Position numbers and translations under genes: made by a program | The notes under the pieces: model-generated | Databases searched by the model: none | Seen by the model: only the letters and a program-made list of their open reading frames with translations | Told to the model about the DNA's origin: nothing | Shown: positions 51,101 through 54,900 of the stretch, piece by piece | How the letters are laid out: the number at the start of each line of letters is the position of its first letter | Position numbering within the stretch: the stretch's first letter is position 1 | DNA from: Steromphala cineraria | Taxonomy: Eukaryota > Mollusca > Gastropoda > Trochida > Trochidae | Assembly (NCBI GenBank): GCA_916613615.1 | Contig: OU744721.1 | Span: 78,373,060-78,437,059 of the forward strand | Reading direction: 5' to 3' | DNA length: 64,000 nucleotides

Positions 51101-51975
51101 GAGGTTGTTTTTGGCAGTTGGATATAGTTCCCTGCTGGGATTGATCCAGTAACTTTGTATACTGTGCCTTTGACAGTTTTGTCCTGCGAAGTAAAATAAG
51201 TTAGGATTAGAAAAATACACTTACTTACACAATCAAGGACCAATAAAATTTTAAGACAAAATGATAATGTGGATGTATTGTAAGCTGGAATGCATTTAGG
51301 CATTCTTGCAACATCATTCACTTGTTTAAAGGAATTTAAATAGTTCTATTAATCATAGAAATTATTAATCATATAAGTAACATTATTAATTTTTACCATT
51401 GAAGAAGATACTTCTCCTTCTTTTGAGGACTTCTTCCATGACTGGACATTGAAATGCTTGAAGACATTGACATAAGGATGTTGCCACACTGCAAAAGAAC
51501 AATAACATCTAGTGTTAAAAGATTGTCATCACGTTAAAATATATCATATTAATATATAAAAACAGTATGATAAACATATTTCGTCTATATATGTAGATTA
51601 CCCCTCATCAAAAAGAGTGGAAAGATTAGAATAGAGTAGGGTGTATGAAGCAGTCATAAAATATTGACAAGTCCAGACATGTTTCCATGATTAATGTCCT
51701 GTAACAATATTTACAAGGGTATTTTACACATACTTATCTTTTATACATACGATTTATTGCACAGATCTTAACGAGAAAGTTGTCATTCAAAATGCATCAA
51801 ATTTGGAAGTACTCTGGTGATTCAAAGACTTCTGGTAAGTGATGAAAGTGCCAGTGGCGTCACCTTGCCGACTTCCAAACTGGGACAAACTATCTAGTGG
51901 ATTAATGCTGTACAAGTACAGACCTTTCAGCTGCAATTATTTCAAACTTTATCATTTGAACTTACGATGTGCCAT
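4663..51975 (-). CDS. WDR90: WDR90/POC16, centriolar CFAP20-domain and WD40-repeat protein, 43 coding exons
   Basis: Complete gene of 1,875 codons plus stop, close to the 1,748 residues of human WDR90. Residues 1-200 form a CFAP20/DUF667-type domain (MAHLWQHPYVNVF start, YIQLPKTTSQSIGLTGRY, FSNLFKEFKSTSTWLQFP). Residues about 365-1024 and 1185-1875 are WD40 propellers, joined by a low-complexity linker at about 1025-1180. The protein ends IMVWEVTV. In this family the N-terminal domain binds centriolar microtubules and the protein supports the inner scaffold of centrioles and basal bodies (established knowledge). Exons 5' to 3': 51966-51975, 51397-51488, 50871-51183, 50281-50451, 49709-49832, 49490-49560, 49165-49274, 48659-48811, 47586-47645, 47142-47210, 46721-46831, 46098-46243, 38021-38078, 37765-37883, 37315-37476, 36834-36958, 36452-36568, 36098-36168, 35397-35561, 34892-35031, 34228-34486, 33732-33902, 33167-33295, 32533-32660, 17988-18028, 15958-16104, 15542-15639, 14733-14915, 14066-14168, 13840-13914, 13475-13521, 12553-12709, 11913-12154, 11307-11451, 8980-9179, 8556-8645, 7980-8099, 7393-7630, 6848-6978, 6020-6193, 5528-5650, 5234-5318, 4663-4817. 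All junctions are GT-AG and phase-consistent. Confidence 0.95.
9480..11212. mobile_element. Non-autonomous pogo/Tigger-like DNA transposon in WDR90 intron 34
   Basis: The ends are inverted repeats: cagtggaacctcgttata at the left and the complement of tatatcgaggttccactg at the right. Both are flanked by TA (9478-9479 and 11213-11214), the target duplication of the Tc1/mariner-pogo superfamily. The motif CAGTGGAACCTCG is the familiar pogo/Tigger terminus. The 1.7-kb interior has no transposase-like ORF, so the element is non-autonomous. A second repeat (10046-10598) is nested inside. The whole lies 94 bp from exon 34. Confidence 0.8.
10046..10598. repeat. Nested AGGTCA/GACA repeat with inverted ATGCCCCC ends
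   Basis: The repeat begins atgcccccag and ends gggggcat, short inverted termini. Inside, a phrase caaggtcaaatgtcatggtg...catctgaaaggtctcatc occurs three times at about 120-180-bp spacing. Two blocks of (gacagacggacg)-type microsatellite follow, at about 10208-10240 and 10510-10556. It sits inside the pogo-like element and is therefore the younger insertion. Family unknown. Confidence 0.65.
11307..14168 (-). CDS. WDR90: WDR90 exons 29-34: second WD40 block, start
   Basis: Residues 1182-1437. Exon 29 has LKLKSVIGYNGNGRGNMVWH and exon 30 has CVVIMEDLNTGEQKHLLG, both diagnostic for WDR90. Exon 31 is 47 nt. Exon 32 has LCFWEVQEGVCKKV and LCLTYSRDDRFLISVG. Exon 33 has FDIKWDPFTVNEFASVGEKG and FWLLDETSTDV. 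Exon 34 has LYVGSNNGKVSAWDTRHNTC and MHWEADSSEIG. Partial duplicates of the edges of exons 32 and 33 lie in the neighbouring introns and are listed separately. Confidence 0.94.
11690..11955. repeat. Tandem duplication of the exon 33 donor region (143-bp offset)
   Basis: The phrase ttccaaacagaggatga at 11873 recurs as ttccacacagaggatga at 11730. What follows in each copy, running across the exon 33 / intron 33 border and into the exon, is similar (catatgatgtg, gtatttctgct). The intronic copy is diverged. At the position of the real donor gtaagg it reads ataagg on the minus strand, so the duplicate splice site is dead. The copy therefore carries an inert exon fragment of about 50 bp. Confidence 0.8.
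12672..12965. repeat. 62-bp minisatellite built from the exon 32 acceptor boundary
   Basis: The word ttggtcagtc occurs at 12672, 12734, 12796, 12858 and 12920, exactly 62 bp apart. Copy 1 is the real intron/exon junction: its left 38 bp are the first coding bases of exon 32 and its right part is the acceptor and upstream intron. Copies 2-5 lie in intron 31. The acceptor cag|ATG (minus strand) is kept in copies 2-4 and lost in copy 5. A more distant echo (tacaacatatatcactgg) lies near 13200. Confidence 0.92.
13013..13112. repeat. Perfect 32-bp inverted repeat with GGCCGAAGGCC loop
   Basis: Arms 13013-13044 and 13081-13112 are perfectly complementary. The 36-nt loop contains gaggccgaaggccgag, itself palindromic. 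A third, direct copy of part of the right arm (aactatactttatt) follows at 13131-13144, in front of gcggaataaag. It resembles in plan the hairpin at 24328-24488. Likely a foldback or MITE relic in WDR90 intron 31; no target duplication was recognised. Confidence 0.85.
14733..18028 (-). CDS. WDR90: WDR90 exons 25-28: low-complexity linker
   Basis: Residues 1025-1181. Exon 25 is a 41-nt micro-exon (17988-18028) found by phase: exon 24 ends in phase 2 and exon 26 begins in phase 1, and only this segment between ttttttcag and gtaagaac bridges them in frame (EGRQPGKTYGAKEI). Exon 26 is basic and Ser/Pro-rich (DLPRRSPPRPAVKGSP). Exon 27 is acidic (DNRDAESDDDVVE). Exon 28 is rich in His, Pro and Lys (NHPSHHHYRNSPIHTPIKKG). 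The linker between the two propeller blocks is expected to vary between species, so similarity gives less support here than frame and splice sites do. Confidence 0.85.
14904..15205. repeat. 151-bp tandem duplication across the exon 28 acceptor
   Basis: The word ttgctctatcgtctggtaaa occurs at 14904 and again at 15055. The two 151-bp units remain similar to their ends (gatctacttcttgctctttc, gatgaaattt, aaagaagttttt). Unit 1 contains the first 12 coding bases of exon 28 and its acceptor. Unit 2 keeps the acceptor (minus strand cttttaccag) and the same 12 exon bases, so it could in principle act as an alternative 3' splice site. Confidence 0.9.
16480..17960. repeat. Degenerate tandem repeat rich in caaaggtcaaagtt and gattatgatgtcactttgca
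   Basis: This is WDR90 intron 25, between exons 25 and 26. About a dozen diverged units contain the ordered words catatcagctatgact, aacaatcaaaggtcaaagtt, aaggtcaagtttgattatgatgtcactttgca and aaaaaccctnaaaacttctttg. Spacing varies from about 100 to 150 bp. The word gattatgatgtca is shared with the 217-bp satellite, suggesting a remote common origin. There is no coding content. A short stretch at 17690-17765 with a different composition interrupts it. Confidence 0.75.
18076..18134 (-). promoter_or_regulatory. Stem-loop directly after the TSSK-like stop codon
   Basis: The sequence cttgctagca at 18076 pairs with tgctagcaag ending at 18134. The interior (acttatgagctcactcac against gagtgaacttataagc) pairs with a few mismatches, giving a stem of about 27 bp and a small loop. 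It begins 11 nt after the kinase stop codon TAA (18146-18148) and 47 nt before the acceptor end of WDR90 exon 25. It may act in the 3'UTR of the kinase mRNA or be a small foldback; function is inferred from position only. Confidence 0.6.
18146..18958 (-). CDS. TSSK-like serine/threonine protein kinase, intronless, nested in WDR90 intron 24
   Basis: 270 residues, essentially a bare kinase domain. Visible motifs: P-loop GSGSYAKV (26-33), Lys48 in LAAKII, Glu67 in the alpha-C helix, HRDLKCDN (140-147, catalytic Asp142), and DFS in place of DFG (160-162). Further on are YCGSAAYSAPQ (175-185), where the usual APE is APQ, then SDVWSLGCILYILACGCMPF and the C-lobe Arg in KRLS. The SYAKV P-loop, HRDLKCDN, CGSAAY and GCMPFDDSN are typical of testis-specific (TSSK) kinases, which act in sperm formation and are often intronless (family knowledge). 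The start is MRGSKTM; a second Met at residue 7 is possible. No frameshift or stop interrupts it, so it is probably a functional retrogene. It lies 118 bp upstream of WDR90 exon 25 on the same strand. Confidence 0.9.
   Translation of the reverse strand: MRGSKTMLRLSEKLMEKGFALGPKIGSGSYAKVCLVERVADSKMLAAKIIDTDKADKDFVEVFMPQELEVVKSLKHENIVNVHDVVRCENLVCIVMDYAQKGDLLNMILSNGTPSEMEAKKVFKQIVEAVHHMHQSGVAHRDLKCDNILISSDEDVLVSDFSFSRKVEEDMCQTYCGSAAYSAPQVIKQTPYNAQKSDVWSLGCILYILACGCMPFDDSNVMRMVKEQEAGVEVDAQVGSDMKELIEQMLQVDESKRLSTKQVLESKWLN
18970..20110. repeat. AGGTCA-rich zone with a 74-bp inverted repeat
   Basis: Upstream of the kinase gene the sequence is dense in tgacctttgacctttaacc and its complement. At 19723-19796 and 19941-20012 it forms an imperfect inverted repeat of about 72-74 bp: atcacagataaagaaaggtc at the left pairs with gacctttctttatctgtgat at the right, with about 145 bp between. 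Any promoter of the TSSK-like gene must lie in or near this zone, but no core element is recognisable. Confidence 0.7.
21232..21899 (-). mobile_element. 5'-truncated non-LTR retrotransposon (CR1/L2-like) in the satellite
   Basis: The insertion is flanked by a perfect 13-bp duplication of satellite sequence, atgtcataggtca (21219-21231 and 21900-21912), the mark of target-primed reverse transcription. Read on the minus strand it ends in tandem ATTG units (plus strand aatcaatcaatc), a tail typical of the CR1/L2 group. The coding part fills nearly the whole insert. It is far shorter than a full LINE, so it arrived already truncated. Confidence 0.85.
21305..21899 (-). pseudogene. C-terminal fragment of a LINE ORF2 protein
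   Basis: Open frame of about 198 codons inside the LINE insert. The end of an RT-containing ORF2 is recognisable: SLTRFRCSSHELLIEIGRY, then REHRLCKMCNLN and DEYHFLCVCPTY. These form the C-x2-C...H-x3-C zinc-binding block that closes many LINE ORF2 proteins, followed by a Tyr/Phe-rich tail ending FRKNTLSSA. The reverse transcriptase and endonuclease domains are missing. The apparent start codons lie in satellite sequence and mean nothing. The lack of stops suggests a rather young insertion. Confidence 0.8.
24323..25205. mobile_element. Insertion with a perfect 61-bp hairpin at its left end
   Basis: Satellite sequence stops at ggtcaatt (24322) and resumes at caattgtttttagatg (25202), so a CAATT-like word flanks about 0.88 kb of foreign DNA. 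The left end is a perfect inverted repeat, 24328-24388 and 24428-24488. Its 39-nt loop contains aaaaccgacggcgttagccg and can itself pair. A diverged copy of the arm (atttgcgggtgttcattgcc) lies near the right end at 25118-25154, in the same direction as the second arm. No convincing ORF. Probably a non-autonomous foldback-type transposon. Confidence 0.75.
25221..25700. mobile_element. 480-bp MITE with TTA duplication (PIF/Harbinger-like)
   Basis: Flanked by TTA (25218-25220 and 25701-25703), inside a satellite monomer whose native sequence is gatgttagaatatgg. The termini are ggtcttgttatacagttttt at the left and the complement of aaaaactgtataacgagacc at the right, a 20-bp inverted repeat with one or two mismatches. 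The combination of TWA duplication and 5'-GG termini is characteristic of PIF/Harbinger elements (family knowledge). The interior codes for nothing recognisable. Confidence 0.82.
25706..32330. repeat. Satellite array B2 (217-bp monomers with 3,231-bp higher-order copy)
   Basis: About 31 monomers; one measured spacing is exactly 217 bp (26101 to 26318) and short variants of 189 bp occur. Rare variants recur 3,231 bp apart: tccagatgt at 26181 and 29412, ttgatcaga at 27481/30712, aataattatt at 28041/31272, agagttcaca at 27721/30952. A further copy of one block lies 874 bp (four monomers) away (27721/28595). Near the right the offset falls to 2,580 bp (29121/31701), a loss of exactly 651 bp, or three monomers. 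This is the signature of unequal exchange. Confidence 0.95.
32533..35561 (-). CDS. WDR90: WDR90 exons 19-24: WD40 blades
   Basis: Residues 695-1024. Exon 19 reads RSHTGRVFGVAVDP and TVSEDHTIRVWDAETLQQ. Exon 20 reads LYDFSSPQECPCAISYHPSR. Exon 21 (259 nt, the second longest coding exon) reads HRGKITGLSYSTTGDFLYSA and ALAVSPCGRRVAFIGPSDF. Exon 22 reads GHLLVSTSENKLIKFDARTG. Exon 23 reads LATAGDRVVKIWDYNMNLD. Exon 24 reads VFIGHSEKISKILFSPSGDG and EAVYLWDFLA, the end of the first propeller block. Exon 24 stops in phase 2 before the 14.5-kb intron that holds the satellite and the kinase gene. Confidence 0.94.
36098..38078 (-). CDS. WDR90: WDR90 exons 13-18: WD40 blades
   Basis: Residues 477-694. 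Exon 13 completes the Ser split by the DIRS-bearing intron and reads SFSHKGNVLCGVGKDNQGKN. Exon 14 starts MVVVWNTSR. Exon 15 has MVSCGRDNVRLWRVKEG and YHNMEFTDVAF. Exon 16 has RSGYIFELDYKKL and RHVKRLLPT. Exon 17 has GSDDGFLRLWPLDFAHIYLE. Exon 18 has EHEGPVTAVDLSPDGLKIL. All are strongly WDR90-like, and the frame is unbroken across the 8-kb intron 12, so the insertion has not visibly damaged the coding sequence. Confidence 0.94.
38375..38417 (-). other. Decayed duplicate of the exon 12 donor, left of the DIRS element
   Basis: The plus-strand phrase taaccagttacctaagac...gagagaga...tgagtct resembles the true exon 12 / intron 12 border at 46087-46128 (taaccagttacctgagac...). About three quarters of 42 positions agree. 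On the minus strand both read AG|gtaactgg at the splice site, so a donor consensus survives, but the exon part is diverged. The two copies now sit on either side of the 7.6-kb DIRS insertion. Confidence 0.6.
38515..38665. repeat. DIRS left (3') inverted terminal repeat
   Basis: The 151 bp are the reverse complement of 45915-46065, running from acctacctaacttagtatat to cgtatcatactttct. I saw no mismatch along the arms. Identity of the two arms suggests recent insertion or copying from a common template, as in the DIRS replication model. Confidence 0.93.
38732..38812. repeat. DIRS internal complementary region
   Basis: Positions 38732-38780 are the exact reverse complement of the element's left tip (38482-38530). 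Positions 38777-38812 are the exact reverse complement of its right tip (46041-46076). The two parts overlap by ATAA, the complement of TTAT. The region therefore encodes the two ends joined head to tail. In the DIRS-1 model such a region templates completion and circularisation of the cDNA (family knowledge). Confidence 0.93.
39007..40083 (-). CDS. DIRS tyrosine recombinase (integrase)
   Basis: About 358 residues from the Met at 40081-40083 (MDHLQRSLRAKGYSGRL) to the stop at 39007. The N-terminal SAM-like domain has TRSLYDDKWLSFENFCRDAG and FLLHLRQKRHLKGGTISTYL. The catalytic domain has the first Arg in SFATAARVSELHALD, the H-x-x-R in NPHEIRALAS, and the nucleophile region in FASHYLRD. It performs strand exchange between the circular element and the target, which fits the absence of a target duplication. 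The reading frame is intact. Upstream the same frame stays open as far as 41649, but there it is either overlap or frameshifted RT sequence, not part of the recombinase. Confidence 0.9.
   Translation of the reverse strand: MDHLQRSLRAKGYSGRLASAISRAHRQSTRSLYDDKWLSFENFCRDAGRDPLSVDPQFVANFLLHLRQKRHLKGGTISTYLSALNSVLAVKSDRKFSKVPELVALLKSFKLEDQKLKFRPPAWDLNVVLRYLRGAPFEPLSEASFQDLSRKTAFLLSFATAARVSELHALDVTRVRFEQSRKGSAHLGLLWNFVAKNQLPGQPGRTFTIPPLSKIVSSSDAEELALCPVRALREYIDRSAPKRGTRKRLFIPFSPSAKGEVTRNTLSLWLRTVILAAYDAAGLPHPVASNPHEIRALASTMALHRNCSVPAIMEGCFWRSTTVFASHYLRDLAVEDVQGLQTFGPLLVAQQLAAPTSL
40032..42212 (-). pseudogene. DIRS RT-RNase H-methyltransferase polyprotein with two compensating frameshifts
   Basis: RT: FYSPIFLVPKKN (before about 41660), then NMATFNELYMEPPSHFRMTS, VSLDLQDAYLHVPI, VLPFGISSAPWLFTRI and the active-site YIDDCLMSN, in another frame until FIGGRFRTDLG. 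RNase H: ELFVDASLQGWGAHLGD, NNLEMQAVILAVTHW, LASDNSTVVWTI and NVLADALSR. Dam-like methyltransferase: LLDLFATKQNHQLPVYVS, DAMSLSWENLDAYAFPPP and LTLVAPYWPARGWFPDLL. The RT N-terminus and RNase H share one frame; the central RT lies in another. The shifts fall near 41650 (about one base missing) and 41130 (about one base extra). The end overlaps the recombinase frame by about 50 bp, as usual for DIRS. The active site reads YIDD, where related elements usually have Y-x-DDW. Confidence 0.85.
41715..44726. repeat. 1,506-bp tandem duplication inside the DIRS element
   Basis: Unit 1 is 41715-43220 and unit 2 is 43221-44726. Both begin gggttgtagcaccaactcc. I noticed only three base differences (two at gccgggaag/gccatgaag near 43026/44532, one at gagtctctgg/gagtccctgg near 43167/44673). 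The unit length is a multiple of three, so frames are kept. Each unit carries a 348-codon stretch of gag and the RT N-terminal segment. Confidence 0.95.
41998..43044 (-). CDS. DIRS gag, 3' (duplicate) copy
   Basis: Open frame of about 348 codons identical to the 5' copy apart from one visible substitution (Arg for Trp near its beginning). It starts with an Arg/Ser-rich segment (RSRPSGSRTPPKTPRSSRKR), then an acidic patch, a helical capsid-like middle (LRRTLRHISILLSSTDAIK, LMDWQRRNMVLILDNVRAGL) and a basic C-terminus (PKPRGGRGGKRPYSRQ). It has no start of its own; it is reached only by reading through the duplication junction. Probably not expressed separately. Confidence 0.7.
   Translation of the reverse strand: MDRSTSRRSRPSGSRTPPKTPRSSRKRRHSPVISDDERHFVPDYDDDEAEGPTFLPLKMVSSWIADRLPEGSSPGGSDPLTCVREDPDLKLPPHPDVLEGIAALQDDFQKLSLSSSLKSSKLPAATPVHSLSRFDKAAALDDAIGRLAPNLNHSYKVSDTQISSVEAALRRTLRHISILLSSTDAIKADLDVDNPSRLDHLHTLMDWQRRNMVLILDNVRAGLGSLTHLRRSGFLDQCAWDSEFKKSLLQAPPTAATLFADKIPEVYKEQASVTQTEVAFRTLQHVSNISFRRQNNTSQRPYKRQRVRTQPSRSGPSSQYQRSANSSRGRDAPKPRGGRGGKRPYSRQ
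43504..44904 (-). CDS. DIRS gag-like nucleocapsid protein, 5' copy
   Basis: Open from just inside an in-frame TAG (44905-44907) to the stop at 43504. The N-terminal part is a run of Asp-Gln-Arg-Gln type repeats, then an SR-type region (RSRSPSPPRRQRRSRRSR), then the same capsid-like middle and basic tail as the 3' copy. Its beginning is separated by a frameshift from the zinc-binding segment at 44862-45023, which probably is the true N-terminus. Function as gag rests on position upstream of RT and composition; gag sequences of this class are poorly conserved. Confidence 0.65.
   Translation of the reverse strand, partial: RPLLDQDQRPDSRLDQRQDQRPDTRQRHDQRSDQRQDQRQHSKDRDQRQDQRQRSGDRDQRQRLDPKQRSDRRQRSRDSPPRDVRTSRSPRRSRSPSPPRRQRRSRRSRTPSRSRSPSVDRSTSWRSRPSGSRTPPKTPRSSRKRRHSPVISDDERHFVPDYDDDEAEGPTFLPLKMVSSWIADRLPEGSSPGGSDPLTCVREDPDLKLPPHPDVLEGIAALQDDFQKLSLSSSLKSSKLPAATPVHSLSRFDKAAALDDAIGRLAPNLNHSYKVSDTQISSVEAALRRTLRHISILLSSTDAIKADLDVDNPSRLDHLHTLMDWQRRNMVLILDNVRAGLGSLTHLRRSGFLDQCAWDSEFKKSLLQAPPTAATLFADKIPEVYKEQASVTQTEVAFRTLQHVSNISFRRQNNTSQRPYKRQRVRTQPSRSGPSSQYQRSANSSRGRDAPKPRGGRGGKRPYSRQ
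44862..45023 (-). CDS. Zinc-binding N-terminal segment of DIRS gag, frame broken
   Basis: From Met at 45021-45023 the frame reads MPRVYCVLCRSS, then HLRCPDCLPRICLVDDRCAE and a further Cys. This gives CxxC...CxxC...C...CxxC spacing that fits a small zinc-binding fold, as found at the start of many DIRS/Ngaro gag proteins. After about 54 codons it ends in a different frame from the main gag body, so a one-base indel near 44900 separates them in this copy. An upstream Met at 45084-45086 in the same frame is also possible. Confidence 0.6.
   Translation of the reverse strand: MPRVYCVLCRSSKSAKDPHLRCPDCLPRICLVDDRCAECSDLSSTRTSARTHA
45087..45914. other. AT-rich 5' leader region of the DIRS element
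   Basis: Between the gag N-terminus and the right terminal repeat. Very AT-rich at 45090-45480. A minus-strand frame of 174 codons (45462-45986) runs into the terminal repeat but has no family features (mostly Phe, Leu and Ser) and is judged spurious. I see no promoter motif that I can support. Confidence 0.5.
45915..46065. repeat. DIRS right (5') inverted terminal repeat
   Basis: Reverse complement of 38515-38665. The element tip continues to 46076 (aaaaatttat). The tip ends 21 bp from exon 12 of WDR90. In DIRS elements the 5' repeat holds the promoter, so it could influence or be read by WDR90 transcription (inference). Confidence 0.93.
46098..48811 (-). CDS. WDR90: WDR90 exons 8-12: linker and first WD40 blades
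   Basis: Residues 298-476. Exon 8 gives GEVHIFAHPDDDLVLHCKDR. Exon 9 is a short Pro/Ser linker whose acceptor follows tctag. Exon 10 contains DPIMKLKRIVGFGGGTYKE and exon 11 contains VVYPCHAIVVIMK, with FLIGHTDK at its end; these are the diagnostic first propeller strands of WDR90. Exon 12 gives a WD40 blade with VVRIWRYQTGECLSM and ends in phase 2. Intron 8 (47646-48658) holds a MITE-like element. The DIRS retrotransposon begins 21 bp downstream of exon 12's donor side. Confidence 0.93.
47903..48574. mobile_element. MITE-like element in WDR90 intron 8, TA-flanked
   Basis: Left end ccatatattacaatgtatac, right end the complement of atatattgaaatatacgg; about 24 bp of imperfect inverted repeat. 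TA stands outside each end (47901-47902, 48575-48576). Inside each end lies a ggcgaccccctttctt-like phrase (gggcgacccccttt near 47938; aggcgacccccttctttgac near 48507), extending the inverted/direct similarity. The middle is noncoding. A Tc1/mariner-class MITE is the likeliest identity. Confidence 0.6.
49165..51975 (-). CDS. WDR90: WDR90 exons 1-7: CFAP20/DUF667 domain
   Basis: Residues 1-297. Exon 1 supplies only ATGGCACATC before a gtaag donor, and exon 2 completes codon 4 to give MAHLWQHPYV. Exon 3 (residues 35-138) carries the most conserved block, including GLTGRYFYLMFRPIPSKYF. Exon 4 carries VLCLDFHYILSMYLN and SVRLCANMTVKNIFTSD. Exon 5 carries PREMSYPLFKGDNWHECY, matching the family's PREM-PxxKGxxWHxxY end of the domain. 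Exons 6-7 are a hydrophilic linker rich in Ser, Lys and Pro with no recognised fold. This start was chosen because no upstream in-frame alternative is joined by a splice site and the residues match the family N-terminus. Confidence 0.94.
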
Positions 51976-54900
51976 GTTGATATACTCCGATCAAGCAAGC
52001 ATTGGTTACAAATTAATGGAAATCAGAAATCATTCTCGCAGAGTTTGTTTTGGTTTTGCCGCCACACTTCCTGCCCCTCTGCGCATTCCAAACTGAGCAT
52101 TTATTACTTCTCATTTCCGGTCGGTGCGCCCGTAAATAAAAATGGGAGGGAGAAACGCGAGGGAGTTTGTAAATACCTACTGACGGAATAACAGTGACCA
52201 GGGACATGTGTGTTGTGAGTTGTAACTTTATTCAATCCTCAATTAGAAGATCATGTAAATTACTCGTCTTTAATTAATGTATTCGTTAATTAGCGTGTCT
52301 CACCTGTAGATTGTCCCACCTGACGACGTCATCAGCCAGGTGAAACAGGTGTTTATTTCAAACATCACTCAAATGAGCTCGCCTCACGTTATCATGACTT
52401 GAGTTCTTGAGGTTATGTATGGTTTTGGTGAATGAAAGTGTGTATATCTCGTTTGTTTCAATGGAGTTATCACATGAACTTTTGTTCAGTGTTATGAGAG
52501 AGTTTACTGCTGTGGAACTTTTTTTATAAGCTGTCATTGTCATTAAAATGAAATTGTAAAGTCCAGTTATGACAGTTTATGATTATGGCATTTGCTTATC
52601 AGTTAAGTGTTGGAAAGTCTAAAAATAGGATAAAAGTTTGTTTTGAAATTGTTAAGAATTTTAAGTGTTCTATTAAATTATATGGCATTAGTTTATTTTC
52701 TTAATTTTATTGAAATTTTTATTTGTGTCTAAAATTATATTGATTTAGGAATTAAAAATTGTGAACTTCAAACAAATCAAACTATCATAAATTCAGATAG
52801 TTTTTATTTTGATCTCTTGTCTCATGCAGTTTATTAATTTTGAAAAGCTGAATTTCATAATTTGATACCTCAAAATCACAATTCTGACAGCTTCTGAGTT
52901 TTACAAATTATTTACACAATTCTGTAGAATTTGTTTCTTTTAGACACCACATGCTTGATACATATACAATGTATATATATAGTTTCACTTCAGTTTTAAT
53001 TTTTTTTTCAAAGTACTTAAATCAAATAATGTAGATATTTAAAAATGTCTTTACAAATTTGAATTTCAAATAATTGAATAACAAGCGGTACCCATATTGT
53101 AGAAATCAAGCATGGAAACTGTAAATGAGCTGTTGTTCCCATGTTAACGACACACAGTAATGGAATGGTTGTTGTTATAATGACTGCGAGGCAGCTGTGA
53201 TCGTAGCCTGGGGATTGTTCCGTTATATTACAACCATATTGTCTGTTCACAACTGTGCAAGGAAGGAAATACTTTGAGGTCAAGTTTGTAGCGGTTAGAA
53301 TTGCCATCTTGGTCTCCATGTAGACTGTTTAAGTGCCAGCCCCTTTGTTTTACCATTTACATCCTTTTATGTATTAACCTTTTCTCTTTGAACTGTGTTC
53401 TAAGGTTGCTGTACTAATGATCTATGGCGCCATTGCAGATGTTATCTATGTATTGGGTTAAATGAGTTCTAAACTTTATGGAACCTTAAGTGGGTTCAAT
53501 GAACCTTTACGTCTTTGCATAATTTAGAGGTAGATTTCTCTATTTATGATGACAATTTTTCAAACAATAGTCAAGTTTCAGTTTAACTCAGTCAAATAAT
53601 ACTTCTGTAGATTGGAATGGATAATATAAGGATATGAATAATCAAATTTTACAGCTTTGACTTTTATGTGATGTATTTGCTTATCCAAAAATAGGTGTTT
53701 TTAACATTCTTTTTTCTCTTCACTGTCAGTCTTATATCATTGCATGTTGCTTTCATGATCAAGTGTAGAACAAAATTACAAAAAGCATTTGCTTGAAATT
53801 TTGTCATGGTATTTTGTTCATTAGAAATTATTGCAACGGACAATTTAAATTATCATATTAATTCTTTGCTATCTCTTAGTGTGTATATAAAATTATCTAT
53901 TATGAAATAAAAAGTATTTTTCAACTGATCAATCATATTTTCCTAAAAATATGATTATTGCAAATATCCAATTATTAACAAGTTCCCAAAATGATGTCTT
54001 GAAATGGGAAATCATGTGAAAAACTTGTTTTTTTAAAAATCAATATTTCTCCTGAAATCATGTCTCTAATATGCATTGGACCCACTCAAGCCGAGAGACC
54101 CGCTGATTCGAGGTCGAGAGATTGTGTCATATCTTATGTGAGATGTAGCTCATTATGGGAAGTCACTTCCTTCATGTGCAGGCATTCAATTACCCTTGAC
54201 ACTGAATAATTTATCTTGATCACCGATAATGTAGACGTATCTTTGAGGTCAGGGGTCACTCAAGAGAACATCCTCTGGTCTACACTAGTCAACAGTCTAT
54301 GGGATACATACATGAATTCAGCTGTGGAGTTGACTCAGTTGAGGCTAGTGGATATAGAGTTTATCTCATGGCTAGTGGATATAGAGTCTGCCTCATGGTT
54401 AAAGAGCCAATCCATGGATTGTGAATGTGATGTCATATCTGTCAACTAGTGGAGGCTGAGGTTTAGTTATTTGCTAGCTTGTGACAACTGTATTCCCTTG
54501 CAACGGAACAGTCCAGACCAGTGCATTAGGAGACATATGGGGAGGAGACCGGCCGCTAGCCGTGACTAGTAAATAAGAGCTGTAACTCCACATCTAGTTT
54601 ATACAGCTGCATTGGGTCACATTGGTCTTGTAAACAGGAGGCTCCTTGAGTGACTTCATAGTCTGGTTATCGCGGGAGATAACACGCTGAGTGTTTCCGT
54701 TACCATCAGGTAACCATGTGCTTGTGGACCTCTTGATGTAAGTTTGTGATGTTTCTGTGTTGTAGGAAATATGTGAGATAAGTGGCGAGATCAAATCTAA
54801 AATTAGCATGAATAATGTAAAAAAGGTATTCCATTGAGGCTATTTTATGGTTGAGTGGTTTATATGGTGTTTATTGTCAAGACATTGTGTTATGAACTGG

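Noticed and set aside
53017..53319. 100-codon minus-strand frame upstream of WDR90
   Set aside because: No family motif and no splice-compatible link to WDR90 exon 1; consistent with chance in AT-rich DNA.
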